From assembly GCA_024206195.1 (NCBI GenBank), contig JAAGZO010000966.1, positions 62,001 through 126,000 on the forward strand: a DNA stretch of 64,000 nt. Reading direction: 5' to 3'. Below are positions 34,667 through 43,288 of this stretch, piece after piece (the stretch's first letter is position 1; each line of letters begins with the position of its first letter). The notes below the pieces were generated by a model. It did no database searches, had not been told where the DNA came from, and saw nothing but the letters and a program-made list of their open reading frames with translations. The stretch comes from a bacterium (GTDB lineage Archaea > Nanoarchaeota > Nanoarchaeia > Woesearchaeales > UBA10216). The position numbers and the translations under genes are program-made.

Positions 34667-36175
34667 ATGGACTACAAAAATCTTTTAGATGCTGTATTAT
34701 GTTATGCATGTGGTGGAGAAACGCTTAATAGTGGTTATTTAGGAATGGATCCTGGTAATTTCCATGGTCATGTTCCATCTTCAACTTTTAGTTGTGTTTA
34801 TGAGAATTTAGGTTTACATGGAATTTATTCAGGTAGAAAGAAAACTGTTGGATCTTGGATGTCAGGGACTTTAAAGGATTGCTGCGATAAGAATCCCGAG
34901 TTTGCACTTGATTTTAGCTTAAGACTAAATGATTTAGGTTTATATAGAGAATCAGCTGTTGTTTACATGTACTCCTGTCAGAAATATCTTAAGGGATCTA
35001 ATATAGTGCGGGAGTATGGTAATTATCTAATGGATTGTCAATATCCATTAGATAAAGTATATCTGCAGTATAGTCAGAAATATGGTAGTAGTTTCCCGAC
35101 ATCCGTGCGTAAGTTGTGGAAGTCGGTTATTGAATCATGTAGCATCGAAAGCTTTTTTAGAGTTCCAAGTTCTACGTTACGTAATTTAATTAGGATTACA
35201 CATGCTTATCAGCCCTTTTTTGGTGATATTCTTGGATCTTCATCAACTTTCAATTATCCAGATAGAACTACTGGAGTTATTGGTGTTATATCACCTGAGG
35301 CTGCTGCTCGTAGGTTAGCTAGAACTAGTCATATGGGTGTTATAAAAGGTTATCCATGGGTCGGTTCCGGTATGGTAGGTGCTGATTATTGGTCTCAACA
35401 GCTTGGAAGATCGTTTACTACAGTTGTACCAGGATTTAGTCCTGTACATTATTACTCATTGTATTCTAGTAGACCTCGTAGAAATACCGAGGAGTCGGTT
35501 CAGAATTCTTTAGAACATTGTTTTGTGCAATATGTTAGTAGTTTACCTTATATAGGTGGTAGTGCTCTTTTCATTTGTAACGAAGATGTTGAGGCAAAAT
35601 CGTCTATGAGTTCTGGTATGTCTATTGGGTCTCGCAGTTATGGTATCACTTTGGCTGTAGCTATGGCTTCCCTGTTTGACAACTGTTATCTAAAGGTTTT
35701 TGGTGAGGTACATAATGATTATTCTCTTGGAGGACCTTGCTGTAGTCACCCTTTAGATCTTATCGGTTCAATAGAAGATCAGTCTACTGAGTTGTTACCG
35801 CCCGATACATTTTGTACTACAGATTTCTATAATATACTTCGCCAGATTATTGACGAGAGATCTATTTATGACTATATATATATCATAAATCCATATGAAC
35901 CAATTTATGGTAGTATGTTATATGTTTATGGCATACCTACTATGTATAGAATGCCATCATCGTCTGGTAGTATGGGATTGAACTTGTCGAAGTTAATAAG
36001 CGAGTATTTGGACTTTAGTCCTCACAGTAAGTTCATTCTTGTTAACGCTGTGTCTCCGGGCAATAGCTATGCATACAGTCCTTACATTTTTGGAAATAAT
36101 GTCCTTAGTCTGGATTTTTTATCTTGTCCAAGAATAGCAGGTATTTCTGCTATTTTTAGTTTGAGAAACCTGTAG
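34667..36175 (+). CDS. Probable diverged TROVE/VWA (Ro60-like) protein
   Basis: 502 residues; ATG 34667 follows GAGGTG (GTG 34640 after AGGAGG is the alternative). The middle is helical (NPEFALDFSLRLNDLGLYRE, TLRNLIRITHAY), as in the TROVE ring. The C-terminal part has ALFICNEDVEAKSSMSSGMS then YGITLAVAMASLFDNCYLKV, which resembles the MIDAS start of a Ro60 VWA domain, with N-E-D in place of the usual D-x-S. Length nearly equals the clear TROVE protein at 41723 (521). The assignment is inference from pattern and size. Confidence 0.5.
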   Translation: MDYKNLLDAVLCYACGGETLNSGYLGMDPGNFHGHVPSSTFSCVYENLGLHGIYSGRKKTVGSWMSGTLKDCCDKNPEFALDFSLRLNDLGLYRESAVVYMYSCQKYLKGSNIVREYGNYLMDCQYPLDKVYLQYSQKYGSSFPTSVRKLWKSVIESCSIESFFRVPSSTLRNLIRITHAYQPFFGDILGSSSTFNYPDRTTGVIGVISPEAAARRLARTSHMGVIKGYPWVGSGMVGADYWSQQLGRSFTTVVPGFSPVHYYSLYSSRPRRNTEESVQNSLEHCFVQYVSSLPYIGGSALFICNEDVEAKSSMSSGMSIGSRSYGITLAVAMASLFDNCYLKVFGEVHNDYSLGGPCCSHPLDLIGSIEDQSTELLPPDTFCTTDFYNILRQIIDERSIYDYIYIINPYEPIYGSMLYVYGIPTMYRMPSSSGSMGLNLSKLISEYLDFSPHSKFILVNAVSPGNSYAYSPYIFGNNVLSLDFLSCPRIAGISAIFSLRNL

Positions 36176-36205
36176 ATTTACGTTTTAACTTTATGGAGGG
36201 TTAGT

Positions 36206-36748
36206 ATGTCGAAGTTTTTGTTATTAGGAGATAAGGACACTGTATTTAAGTCGTCCTTAATACTTTCTGCATCGTTTGGTAGTCCTGTAGCTCTTATAAA
36301 TGATTATACTTCTTTGGATAGGTATCAAGATAGCATGATAGGTGGAGTAGAGTACTACCTTAAAGATATGAGAAAGTTTGATTCTAAGGTCTACAGGAAA
36401 TATGTTTTAGATGCTGTAAAAAATCTATTTGGTTCTATTATTATAGTTTTGCATTTTGATCCTAAGTGGGCAAAAAAGAGACGGAGAAGGTTTGGAGCTT
36501 TTAGAGACTTTTTAGGTGGTTTTGATAAAATACCTCTGTTTATCGTAACATACGATTCAAGATCGGAACCTTTGTATAAATTAGCAGGGGATACTGGAAG
36601 TCCAGTATACTCTGAAGTTGTTGGCAATCTTGATATGATTTGTGATATGGTTATTTCCGTAAAGGATTCCATACCCTCTATTTTAAAGTGCGAAGAGAAG
36701 GACAGGGATTTTTGCCCTGTTGTTGTTTCACTATTGGGAGGAAACTAA
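36206..36748 (+). CDS. Hypothetical protein
   Basis: 180 residues, start after TGGAGGG. Alternating hydrophobic strands (SIIIVLHFDP, IPLFIVTYDS) suggest an alpha/beta fold, and a basic KWAKKRRRRFG stretch is present. No recognised family. Its stop overlaps the start of the next gene (TAATG). Confidence 0.55.
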   Translation: MSKFLLLGDKDTVFKSSLILSASFGSPVALINDYTSLDRYQDSMIGGVEYYLKDMRKFDSKVYRKYVLDAVKNLFGSIIIVLHFDPKWAKKRRRRFGAFRDFLGGFDKIPLFIVTYDSRSEPLYKLAGDTGSPVYSEVVGNLDMICDMVISVKDSIPSILKCEEKDRDFCPVVVSLLGGN

Positions 36749-38913
36749 TGAGGCTTTTGAACCTTCTAACTGGTTTAGTAGACGAGGTTGAATGTGATGA
36801 TTCAAGTATAGTTATTGTATCATCTGTTGATGTAGGCGGAACGAGTATCTATAACTTAGGTTCTATCAGGAGTATGGTTGTTTCAGATATTCTTGTTAAG
36901 TCTATTAAGGGAATTGAAGGAATAACCGATGTGAAACACATCGTTATTTATAACGATGTAGGTCGAGAGTTTTCTCTCGAGGCAGAGGAGTTCGGCTACA
37001 GAATTTCTGACTATTCAAACCATTGTCTAAAGGTGTTTTTTGATATAGTAGGGTATCTTGGAATCAATACTCACTATGAAGTAGTGTTGGCTTCCTCGTT
37101 TCTTGAAAGTGCGGTGAATTTGATAGAACGTTGTAGAACTGCAGGAATAGCATGCTCAGCTGATTATGGACATATTTATACTTATCCGGAAAAAATGCCA
37201 ACGTACGGCTCTCTGTTTTGTACAGGTTTTAATCCTGAGCAGGCAGAGGAAGTTAGCTCTTTACGGTCTTCTTTGAAGGAAGTTAATGAAATGATAGATT
37301 CTGGTATGTTTGATTTTCTTGATTGTGGATCTGCTCAGTCATCTCCTGGTCTTGCTAAAGACTTTACTTCTTTTAGGGATGAACGACGTGCTTCAATTAA
37401 ATCTGATTATTTATCAGATTTATCTAACATTGTTAAGGCAGTACATGATGACTATTCTGTTTTGTCTTTTCTACTATGGGAACCGGCTACTAGAGGAGGA
37501 AATTGCTATGCGTGTGATTCTCCTTGGGGGTTTGGCACTCCATCGTTTTCTGCTTGTTCTGTTGCAGCGGCAGAGTCGTATTTATCTGATACTTTAGATA
37601 TTCGAATTGTTTCTCTTAGCGGCGACGGACGGATATATGATGAGGAGTTAGGTATACTTGAAAGTTTAACTATGGCTCCTTATGCAAAAGTATGGTTTCC
37701 AATCGGTGATGTAAGCGATAAAGGATATAGCTATTCGTCTCTTAAGCATGGCGGTGTATCGGTTAATGAGGCTAGACTTGTATTATCCTCTTCACCTATT
37801 GGTTCAACCCTGTCTTCAGTTGGGGAAAGATTGGATTCTGCTAGACGTTCACTTGATCGCTTACAAGAGGTTAGTACGTTAGTACTAGATATAGTGTCAT
37901 TATGTAGTGATCAACCTCTTGAGGGCCCAATGAGCTCGGAGATATACAATATGCTTGAGACAGACATATCCAATCTTTGGTTGGAGTTTTATGACTGTTT
38001 AGAGAATAATTTGGATACTTCAGGGGTTTTTATAGTGATTTTTGGAATGGCTAGTATTATTAATAATAGTGTATCTGCTGTTGATTTGATTGACGAGGGT
38101 ATGTATCCGGCTGCTGCGGTTTCAATGTATATCGATGCGTATAACGTGATGGTAAGCTGCTGCCAGTTTCTGGGGTTAGATTTAGAGACACTGGATACAG
38201 TTCAGGCAATGGAGCATGCACTAATTAATGGAGTGGAAGAGGGCTACGAGACTAATGAGTTTGGTTCTGTATCCAATGTTAGAGGTCTGTTTCCAGAACA
38301 GACGGCTACTAAGAAACTAGCTGAGGGCCATGGAACTCCCGTATTTGAGGATAGCATGGGTGTTCAATATTACAGCGAAATTGCTATGCAGATCGGTTTG
38401 CGGTTTTTAGAAGAAGATGATCGCTGGAGAGTATGTTGGTGTGAAACAACATCTGACATAGTAGAAGCTGTGGGTTCCTATTGTAGTGACCAGGCTGTAA
38501 TGTCTTTAAAAAGTTTTCTTTTAGTTAAAGGTTTGAGTGAATTGATTGATAGACTTATGGCTATCTGGTGTGGATCTTCAAAAGAGCCTGTATCCTTAGT
38601 TAAGCGTTCTGATGTTGCTACTGATGTTAGTGGTAGTTCTACAGTTAGTAATCACTACAGTTATAAAAATAGTATAGTAACAAAATCTGTTGTGAGTATA
38701 AGTTTTGGAGGAACTGAATTAGCTCCTATATATACTGCAGGTGAGAGCTTTGATTCAAGCGGGATAAAAGCTTCTGAAGAAGGTTATATATTCAAGGATA
38801 ATTTTATAGAGATCGTTTTAGAACTTAGAAGGCGGGCAAGGTACAGTAACGAGGTTCAGTTTGCTAGCAGGGTAAAAGATTCTTTGGAAGAGCTTGGAGT
38901 GAAACTGAAGTAG
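36748..38913 (+). CDS. Large hypothetical protein
   Basis: 721 residues; the ATG at 36748 overlaps the upstream stop and has GGGAGG upstream. The N-terminus looks alpha/beta (SIVIVSSVDVGGTSIYNLGS, DVKHIVIYNDVG). A cysteine-containing NCYACDSPWGFG lies near residue 253 and the C-terminal third is mainly helical. No recognised domain. Between TROVE-like and exchanger genes; role unknown. Confidence 0.6.
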   Translation: MRLLNLLTGLVDEVECDDSSIVIVSSVDVGGTSIYNLGSIRSMVVSDILVKSIKGIEGITDVKHIVIYNDVGREFSLEAEEFGYRISDYSNHCLKVFFDIVGYLGINTHYEVVLASSFLESAVNLIERCRTAGIACSADYGHIYTYPEKMPTYGSLFCTGFNPEQAEEVSSLRSSLKEVNEMIDSGMFDFLDCGSAQSSPGLAKDFTSFRDERRASIKSDYLSDLSNIVKAVHDDYSVLSFLLWEPATRGGNCYACDSPWGFGTPSFSACSVAAAESYLSDTLDIRIVSLSGDGRIYDEELGILESLTMAPYAKVWFPIGDVSDKGYSYSSLKHGGVSVNEARLVLSSSPIGSTLSSVGERLDSARRSLDRLQEVSTLVLDIVSLCSDQPLEGPMSSEIYNMLETDISNLWLEFYDCLENNLDTSGVFIVIFGMASIINNSVSAVDLIDEGMYPAAAVSMYIDAYNVMVSCCQFLGLDLETLDTVQAMEHALINGVEEGYETNEFGSVSNVRGLFPEQTATKKLAEGHGTPVFEDSMGVQYYSEIAMQIGLRFLEEDDRWRVCWCETTSDIVEAVGSYCSDQAVMSLKSFLLVKGLSELIDRLMAIWCGSSKEPVSLVKRSDVATDVSGSSTVSNHYSYKNSIVTKSVVSISFGGTELAPIYTAGESFDSSGIKASEEGYIFKDNFIEIVLELRRRARYSNEVQFASRVKDSLEELGVKLK

Positions 38914-38922
38914 TATTAAATC

Positions 38923-39492
38923 ATGAAAAGATCGTATTTGGAAATGCATCTCTTAGATATAGATATTTCTTCAGTTTTGTATTATCCGACTAATCTGTTT
39001 GATTATTATGGAATGCGGCAGTCGGATGGTTACTATAAAAATATTCATAGTTTTCCTAAAGGTTACGTTTCCAACTCGGATTCTTGTAAGTTGCTAGTTT
39101 CAGTTAATCCTGATCAGGCTGATCCGGATACCTATTCGGATGTGGATTACTGGGGTATGATTGTTTTTCATAATACTATAATTTCTCATATTAGTTATAG
39201 TTATAGCCGATTCTGTGATAGATTTGTAAGGAAAGAGGAAGCTATAAAGCATATGGAAAGAGACGGAATTGGAAAAGCTGTGAAGTTAACTGTTCTTGAG
39301 TCTGAGCTTGTTCCTGTTTCTGTAATAGATGTAAACTTTGATATGTGGAATCTACGTAATGCAGGCAGTATAGTTAGCATGGTTAGAAATGGGATTTTGC
39401 AAACAGATGAGATAAAAGAGGCAGCAAATACTGATATTTTTTCTACGAAGGCCCTGAAGGTTTTATCGATATTAGCATCTACTAGACGTTAG
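38923..39492 (+). CDS. Hypothetical protein
   Basis: 189 residues, starting nine bases after the preceding stop without a clear Shine-Dalgarno sequence. Rich in tyrosine and serine, no recognised family. Probably in the same operon as the two upstream genes. Confidence 0.5.
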   Translation: MKRSYLEMHLLDIDISSVLYYPTNLFDYYGMRQSDGYYKNIHSFPKGYVSNSDSCKLLVSVNPDQADPDTYSDVDYWGMIVFHNTIISHISYSYSRFCDRFVRKEEAIKHMERDGIGKAVKLTVLESELVPVSVIDVNFDMWNLRNAGSIVSMVRNGILQTDEIKEAANTDIFSTKALKVLSILASTRR

Positions 39493-39602
39493 ATGCTATG
39501 TGCAGGCAGCTGAAGCTGTCTATTTTGTTTTATAAATCCGTAAGTGGTCTAAATTGTTTTAGTGTGCTTTCTTTTTGGTTAGTAAACTATTTACAATTCA
39601 CT

Positions 39603-40664
39603 ATGATGCTAATACTTATGTTTTCTCTATTTGTTATGGCAGCTGCATGTTATGTAATGTCGCAACTTGCTGATAGTCAGGATTCCTTAGGAATGAGGCT
39701 TGGAAGATTGTTAGGTTTGCCAAATGTAATTGTAGCTTCTGTATTTCAGTCGTTAAGTACATCTATGCCGGAAATTGCAATGGCAATTATTGCATCTGGA
39801 TCATTCATTGCATCAGGATGGAATACCCTTGAAATTGGAGAAAAAGGTAGTTCGGGAGCACTAAATATGATATTTAGTTCTGCGGACAATGCTTTTGGTA
39901 TTGGAAGTATAGCAGTCCTCTTGATGATTTACAAGGGTTTTGTTAGATCAGAAGAGACAGTTCGAGTTAAGAAAAGTGTCTTAATATCGCTATTTCATTA
40001 TTTGATTACGGTGATTGTCTTTTCAGTATTTATAACTTTAGGCAGCGACTTAAGTGTTTCTGAATCTTGGGTTATGATGATTTTAGGACTTTCGTTTATA
40101 CCGCTACAGATATTTTTAATCAAGTACTACAAAGAAGAAAACTCGGAAGAGTACGATGCGATTGAGGTTAGTAAGGCGTTTAGTAAGTCGTGGTTTTTTG
40201 ATTTTACCAAGACTGTTGCTTTTTTCTCTTTCGTCGTTTTCGGCATGTTTGTTCTTGTAGAAAAGTGTCTGGGCGCAACTTTCAGCATGGCTAGCGTGAG
40301 CTTTTTTTCAGTTGGAGGGATACTTCTACTGTTTACAAGTTATGTAAGCAGCTTTCCAGAGTTTGTGTTAGCCTATCGGTATGCTAACAGAGGGAGAAAA
40401 GATGAGCTGCTCGCAATGCTGTTTGCAAGTAACGCCTTTGATTTAGCCTTTTCGGGATTTAGAGCCATAAGGACAGGTGTTGCAATGCCCATTTATACTA
40501 CTGGTATAGCTAACTTTCTTTTGCCATACTATATTTATATTTTGCCAATGGGAAGCTTTGCTCTTTTGTATTGTTTGTATAACAAGAAGATAAAGTTTGG
40601 GCATTTCCGGTATATATTTATTGCTTATCTGACTTATGTTTTTTCTGGTTGGATCTTGCTTTAA
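39603..40664 (+). CDS. Sodium/calcium-exchanger (CaCA) family membrane protein
   Basis: 353 residues (a start at 39498 would add 35) with about ten hydrophobic segments. The two alpha-repeats are visible: GLPNVIVASVFQSLSTSMPE near the N-terminus and SYVSSFPEFVLAYRYANRGR then FASNAFDLAFS in the second half, matching the G-x-S-x-PE and GSN-x-FN motifs of cation/Ca2+ exchangers, with some substitutions. It would exchange Na+ or H+ for Ca2+ across the host membrane. TerD in this window is also a calcium-binding fold. Confidence 0.75.
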   Translation: MMLILMFSLFVMAAACYVMSQLADSQDSLGMRLGRLLGLPNVIVASVFQSLSTSMPEIAMAIIASGSFIASGWNTLEIGEKGSSGALNMIFSSADNAFGIGSIAVLLMIYKGFVRSEETVRVKKSVLISLFHYLITVIVFSVFITLGSDLSVSESWVMMILGLSFIPLQIFLIKYYKEENSEEYDAIEVSKAFSKSWFFDFTKTVAFFSFVVFGMFVLVEKCLGATFSMASVSFFSVGGILLLFTSYVSSFPEFVLAYRYANRGRKDELLAMLFASNAFDLAFSGFRAIRTGVAMPIYTTGIANFLLPYYIYILPMGSFALLYCLYNKKIKFGHFRYIFIAYLTYVFSGWILL

Positions 40665-40681
40665 ATGCAGTTTTGCTTGCG

Positions 40682-40749
40682 ACAAGGCGGAGGTTTTAGC
40701 AGCGGTTCCTGTGTTCCCGCTGCGTTCCCTCCTTTCCCCTCCGCCTTGT
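40682..40749 (+). ncRNA. Two-tier hairpin (terminator or small RNA)
   Basis: A perfect 12-bp stem ACAAGGCGGAGG / CCTCCGCCTTGT encloses a second perfect 7-bp stem GCAGCGG / CCGCTGC. The element follows the exchanger gene and is much GC-richer than its surroundings. No long U-run follows, so a structured RNA is as likely as a terminator. Confidence 0.5.
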
Positions 40750-40788
40750 AATTTTAATCAATTTGTTATACTATGGGAGAAATAGTTT

Positions 40789-41019
40789 ATGTCTGTTACT
40801 TTAGATATAATTCATATAAAACTTCAGGGTCAACCAGGGCAAGATGTTCAGTTTTCTGAGCTTGATATTGGGAGACTTAGTTCTGATACGGATATTTTAG
40901 AGGCAATTTCTGCTTATACAAGCGTTTCGGTTGATACTCTTCGTTCTAATTATGTTGTAAGGCGAGAAGACAGCGAAGGACGACGGTTAACATTATCGCC
41001 CAATACTACACTTGGTTAA
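40789..41019 (+). CDS. Small protein, possible ubiquitin-like (beta-grasp) fold
   Basis: 76 residues, start after TGGGAGAAA. VTLDIIHIKLQ opens as a strand, followed by DTDILEAISAYTSV as the single helix, then NYVVRRED, RRLTLS and an end at TTLG. Length and order resemble ubiquitin-like partner proteins of ThiF/JAMM cassettes such as PRTRC protein C. A JAMM and an E1-like gene lie 4-5 kb downstream. The identification is tentative; the C-terminus has one glycine only. Confidence 0.4.
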   Translation: MSVTLDIIHIKLQGQPGQDVQFSELDIGRLSSDTDILEAISAYTSVSVDTLRSNYVVRREDSEGRRLTLSPNTTLG

Positions 41020-41021
41020 GA

Positions 41022-41164
41022 TTTTACATACCTTGGTCCTAAATGTTTGGGATTCATGCTTATAGCTCAGTTGGATAGAGCATCTGATTGATAATCAGGA
41101 GGTCGCCGGTTCGTATCCGGTTAGGCAAACCAAAACACCCATTCAAATTCCAAGGTATGTAAAA
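41022..41164 (+). ncRNA. Candidate YrlA-type Y RNA 1: tRNA-like module closed by a 15-bp stem
   Basis: The tRNA-Ile-like cloverleaf at 41056-41132 is enclosed by TTTTACATACCTTGG (41022-41036) pairing perfectly over 15 bp with CCAAGGTATGTAAAA (41150-41164). Ordinary tRNA genes are not wrapped in such a stem. Bacterial YrlA RNAs are built this way: paired ends form the Ro60-binding stem and the other end is a tRNA mimic. A Ro60 gene begins 560 bases downstream. Inference; alternatively a precursor stem of a normal tRNA. Confidence 0.5.
41056..41132 (+). tRNA. tRNA-Ile(GAT) or tRNA-like module
   Basis: Full cloverleaf: acceptor ATGCTTA / TAGGCAA (first pair A-A mismatched), D arm GCTC/GAGC with GG in the loop, anticodon arm TCTGA-TTGATAA-TCAGG with anticodon GAT, 5-base variable loop, T arm GCCGG-TTCGTAT-CCGGT, discriminator A and encoded CCA. 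Oddities are the mismatched first pair and T in place of the near-universal A58. It may be a working isoleucine tRNA or the tRNA mimic of a Y RNA. Confidence 0.7.
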
Positions 41165-41177
41165 AAAGTATTATATT

Positions 41178-41495
41178 ATGTTGAATGCTGATAAATACAC
41201 TTATCACGTCACCTGGTCTGAAGAAGATCAAGAGTTTGTCGGTTTATGCGCTGAATTTCCAGGTTTAAGCTGGTTAGAAGAAAAACAAGACGAGGCGTTT
41301 AATGGAATTCGCAAGCTTGTTGCTGATGTTCTTCAGGACATGGAGAATAATAACGAAAAAATTCCTGTTCCATTGGCACTACACAGTTTTAGCGGGAAAT
41401 TCATGACGCGTATCCTTCCGGAACAACACAGAAATCTTGTTACTGAAGTTGTTGAACAGGACATAAATTTGAGTGGCTGGTGTCTAAAAGATTAG
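41178..41495 (+). CDS. HicB-like antitoxin-family protein
   Basis: 105 residues. YTYHVTWSEEDQEFVGLCAE then PGLSWLEEKQDEAFNGIRKL is the HicB partial RNase H-fold pattern, followed by IPVPLA and a ribbon-helix-helix or HTH-like C-terminus (SGKFMTRILPEQHRNL). HicB proteins neutralise HicA mRNA interferases and repress their promoter. No HicA-like partner (a short basic protein with a conserved His) is found next to it, so this is an orphan antitoxin, possibly countering a host HicA. Confidence 0.75.
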   Translation: MLNADKYTYHVTWSEEDQEFVGLCAEFPGLSWLEEKQDEAFNGIRKLVADVLQDMENNNEKIPVPLALHSFSGKFMTRILPEQHRNLVTEVVEQDINLSGWCLKD

Positions 41496-41572
41496 CGAGA
41501 ATTGGTTATTGAGGTCAACCAAAAGAAAGAAATTAGTTTTGAGTGACTGCTTATTATTATTTTTAATAATTT

Positions 41573-41706
41573 AGGTGATTTCCCTCTTACTCTTAGGGGT
41601 TTCATGCTTAGGTTAGCTCAGAGAAGAGCAACCGGTCTATGCAACCGGAGGTCACGGCGTCGAACCCGTACCTTAAGTACCCCCTTTTAATTAGGGTAGA
41701 TCACCT
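41573..41706 (+). ncRNA. Candidate YrlA-type Y RNA 2 upstream of the Ro60 gene
   Basis: The ends pair (AGGTGAT 41573-41579 with ATCACCT 41700-41706), then CCCT/AGGG, a pyrimidine-rich internal loop, and GGGGT/ACCCC. The interior is a degenerate cloverleaf: CTTAGGT/ACC(T)TTAAG acceptor-like stem with a bulge, GCTC/GAGC with a 6-base D loop lacking GG, CCGGT-CTATGCA-ACCGG anticodon-like arm, ACGG/CCGT T-like arm with an 8-base loop. It cannot be a standard tRNA, but paired ends plus tRNA mimicry is the YrlA design. It ends 16 bases before the Ro60 start. No search was run. Confidence 0.6.
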
Positions 41707-41722
41707 TTAATATGGAGGAAGT

Positions 41723-43288
41723 ATGTCTAATATAGATAGAAAGGAGATTGATTTTAGGATCAAGTTGTTTAGGAGTCTTACCTCCATACCTCATGGAGAT
41801 TTAGATTCTATTTATCCAATCCATTTAGAAGCTATACAGGCAGACCCAGATTTTTATCCGCATATTGCCTGTATGTATTTTGATACGGGGGAAGTAAGGG
41901 ATAATAAAGTAGCATTTGCGGCTTGTCTGATTTCTGCTTTTAGTAATGATTCTACTGCTAATCGGGATCTTGTACGGGAGTTACGGGATGTAGGCTGTGC
42001 TTTGGCTAGAGAAATGAATCCTAAAAGTCTATGTAGGGTTCGAAGGTATTTAAAGAAGTCTACACCAGTAAAAGGAGAAAAAAGTAGGAGAACTGGTATT
42101 GGCCTTAGCAATGTTCCAAGTTGCTTTGATACTGAAGTGAAGCGTTATATGAAGGAGCGGGAAGCTAATAGTCACTGGTTTGATACTTGCGTACTTACTT
42201 TCGGAAAATACATGCGAGAGCTCTACTGCTCTCACCAAATTTGTCCTAGCTCTAGAGCTCAAGAGGTTCTTTTTGATCGGAAGTATCCTGAAGGATGCCT
42301 TGTTCCTTATCTACAAGAAATTCGGGATGCAGATCCTGGGAAGAAAGCTGAGCTGTTAGATAGGTATAAGTTTATACCTTATATGCCTGCTATTAGCGTT
42401 GTTAAGCGCCCAACCCCAGATATTCTATCTGTACTTGTTGAAAGAATGTCAGATCAGCAGCTTGTTAACAACCTCGATTCTTTGAAGAAGAGGGGAGCTT
42501 TAAAAAATGAAGTACTGCGGAAGTATATTTTGGGGAGGATAAGATCTCTAAAGGGTTCATCTACTGCAAAACCAATGGTAGCAGCTAAGAGTGGATTTTA
42601 TGATTCAGAGGTAACTGAGGCACTCCTTGGAGCTACAGAAAAAGCTGTTAAGCGTCGTTTTCGTATTAGCGCAAACTGGGCCTTAGCTGCAGACAAATCG
42701 GACTCAATGGCAGGAGCTTTATCTAAATCTATGGAAATAGCAGCTATGGCAGCTTCTTCTAGTATAGATGGTACAGAGTTTCATCTGTACAAGTTTGATT
42801 CTATTGCGACTGAGATTAGCGTGCCTTCGTACGACCTGCCAACGCTTTCAAATATGTTATCGAGGATACCGGCGAGGGGTACAACAAGCGTAGGCAGTGT
42901 CTTTAAATACGCAGTAGAGAAGGGACATCGTAACGAAGTGTTCGTTTTTGTTTCTGATTTCAGGGAAAATGAGCCGCCAGTTTTTCTAGATGGTCTGGGT
43001 CGGTACATTGCTCATACGGGATCAACTCCATCTATTGTGTTAGTTGCTGTTGGTAACTATCAGGTAAGCGAGAATGCTATTAGGGAAGCGCAAAAGCACA
43101 ATCCTAAGTATAGCTGTCTCTCGGTTATTGAGAGGGGTTTGAAGTCTAGGGGCATAGATGTAAACGTAGTTTATGCTGATGGAGATCATTATTCCTATGG
43201 AGATGTACTTACTTTCATGGCTAAGAAAAGTTTGTTTGATATAGTTATGGAAGTTATGGATTATCCTTTGAAAAGGAGGCGCCCATGA
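41723..43288 (+). CDS. Ro60/TROVE-domain RNA-binding protein with VWA domain
   Basis: 521 residues. The helical-repeat TROVE ring covers about residues 10-300 (RMSDQQLVNNLDSLKKRGAL then EVLRKYILGRI is characteristic). The VWA domain follows with NWALAADKSDSMAGALSKSM, a complete DxSxS MIDAS, and VFVFVSDFREN. Ro60 orthologues bind misfolded RNA in the ring and Y RNA on its surface; in Deinococcus Rsr pairs with PNPase for RNA degradation. Two tRNA-like, stem-closed RNAs lie just upstream, and an RNase E/G gene is in the window. Start follows TGGAGGAAG. Confidence 0.88.
   Translation: MSNIDRKEIDFRIKLFRSLTSIPHGDLDSIYPIHLEAIQADPDFYPHIACMYFDTGEVRDNKVAFAACLISAFSNDSTANRDLVRELRDVGCALAREMNPKSLCRVRRYLKKSTPVKGEKSRRTGIGLSNVPSCFDTEVKRYMKEREANSHWFDTCVLTFGKYMRELYCSHQICPSSRAQEVLFDRKYPEGCLVPYLQEIRDADPGKKAELLDRYKFIPYMPAISVVKRPTPDILSVLVERMSDQQLVNNLDSLKKRGALKNEVLRKYILGRIRSLKGSSTAKPMVAAKSGFYDSEVTEALLGATEKAVKRRFRISANWALAADKSDSMAGALSKSMEIAAMAASSSIDGTEFHLYKFDSIATEISVPSYDLPTLSNMLSRIPARGTTSVGSVFKYAVEKGHRNEVFVFVSDFRENEPPVFLDGLGRYIAHTGSTPSIVLVAVGNYQVSENAIREAQKHNPKYSCLSVIERGLKSRGIDVNVVYADGDHYSYGDVLTFMAKKSLFDIVMEVMDYPLKRRRP

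Noticed and set aside
41573..41706. Functional tRNA-His with anticodon ATG
   Set aside because: The acceptor stem has a bulge, the D loop lacks GG and the T arm has four pairs with an 8-base loop; it fits a tRNA mimic better.
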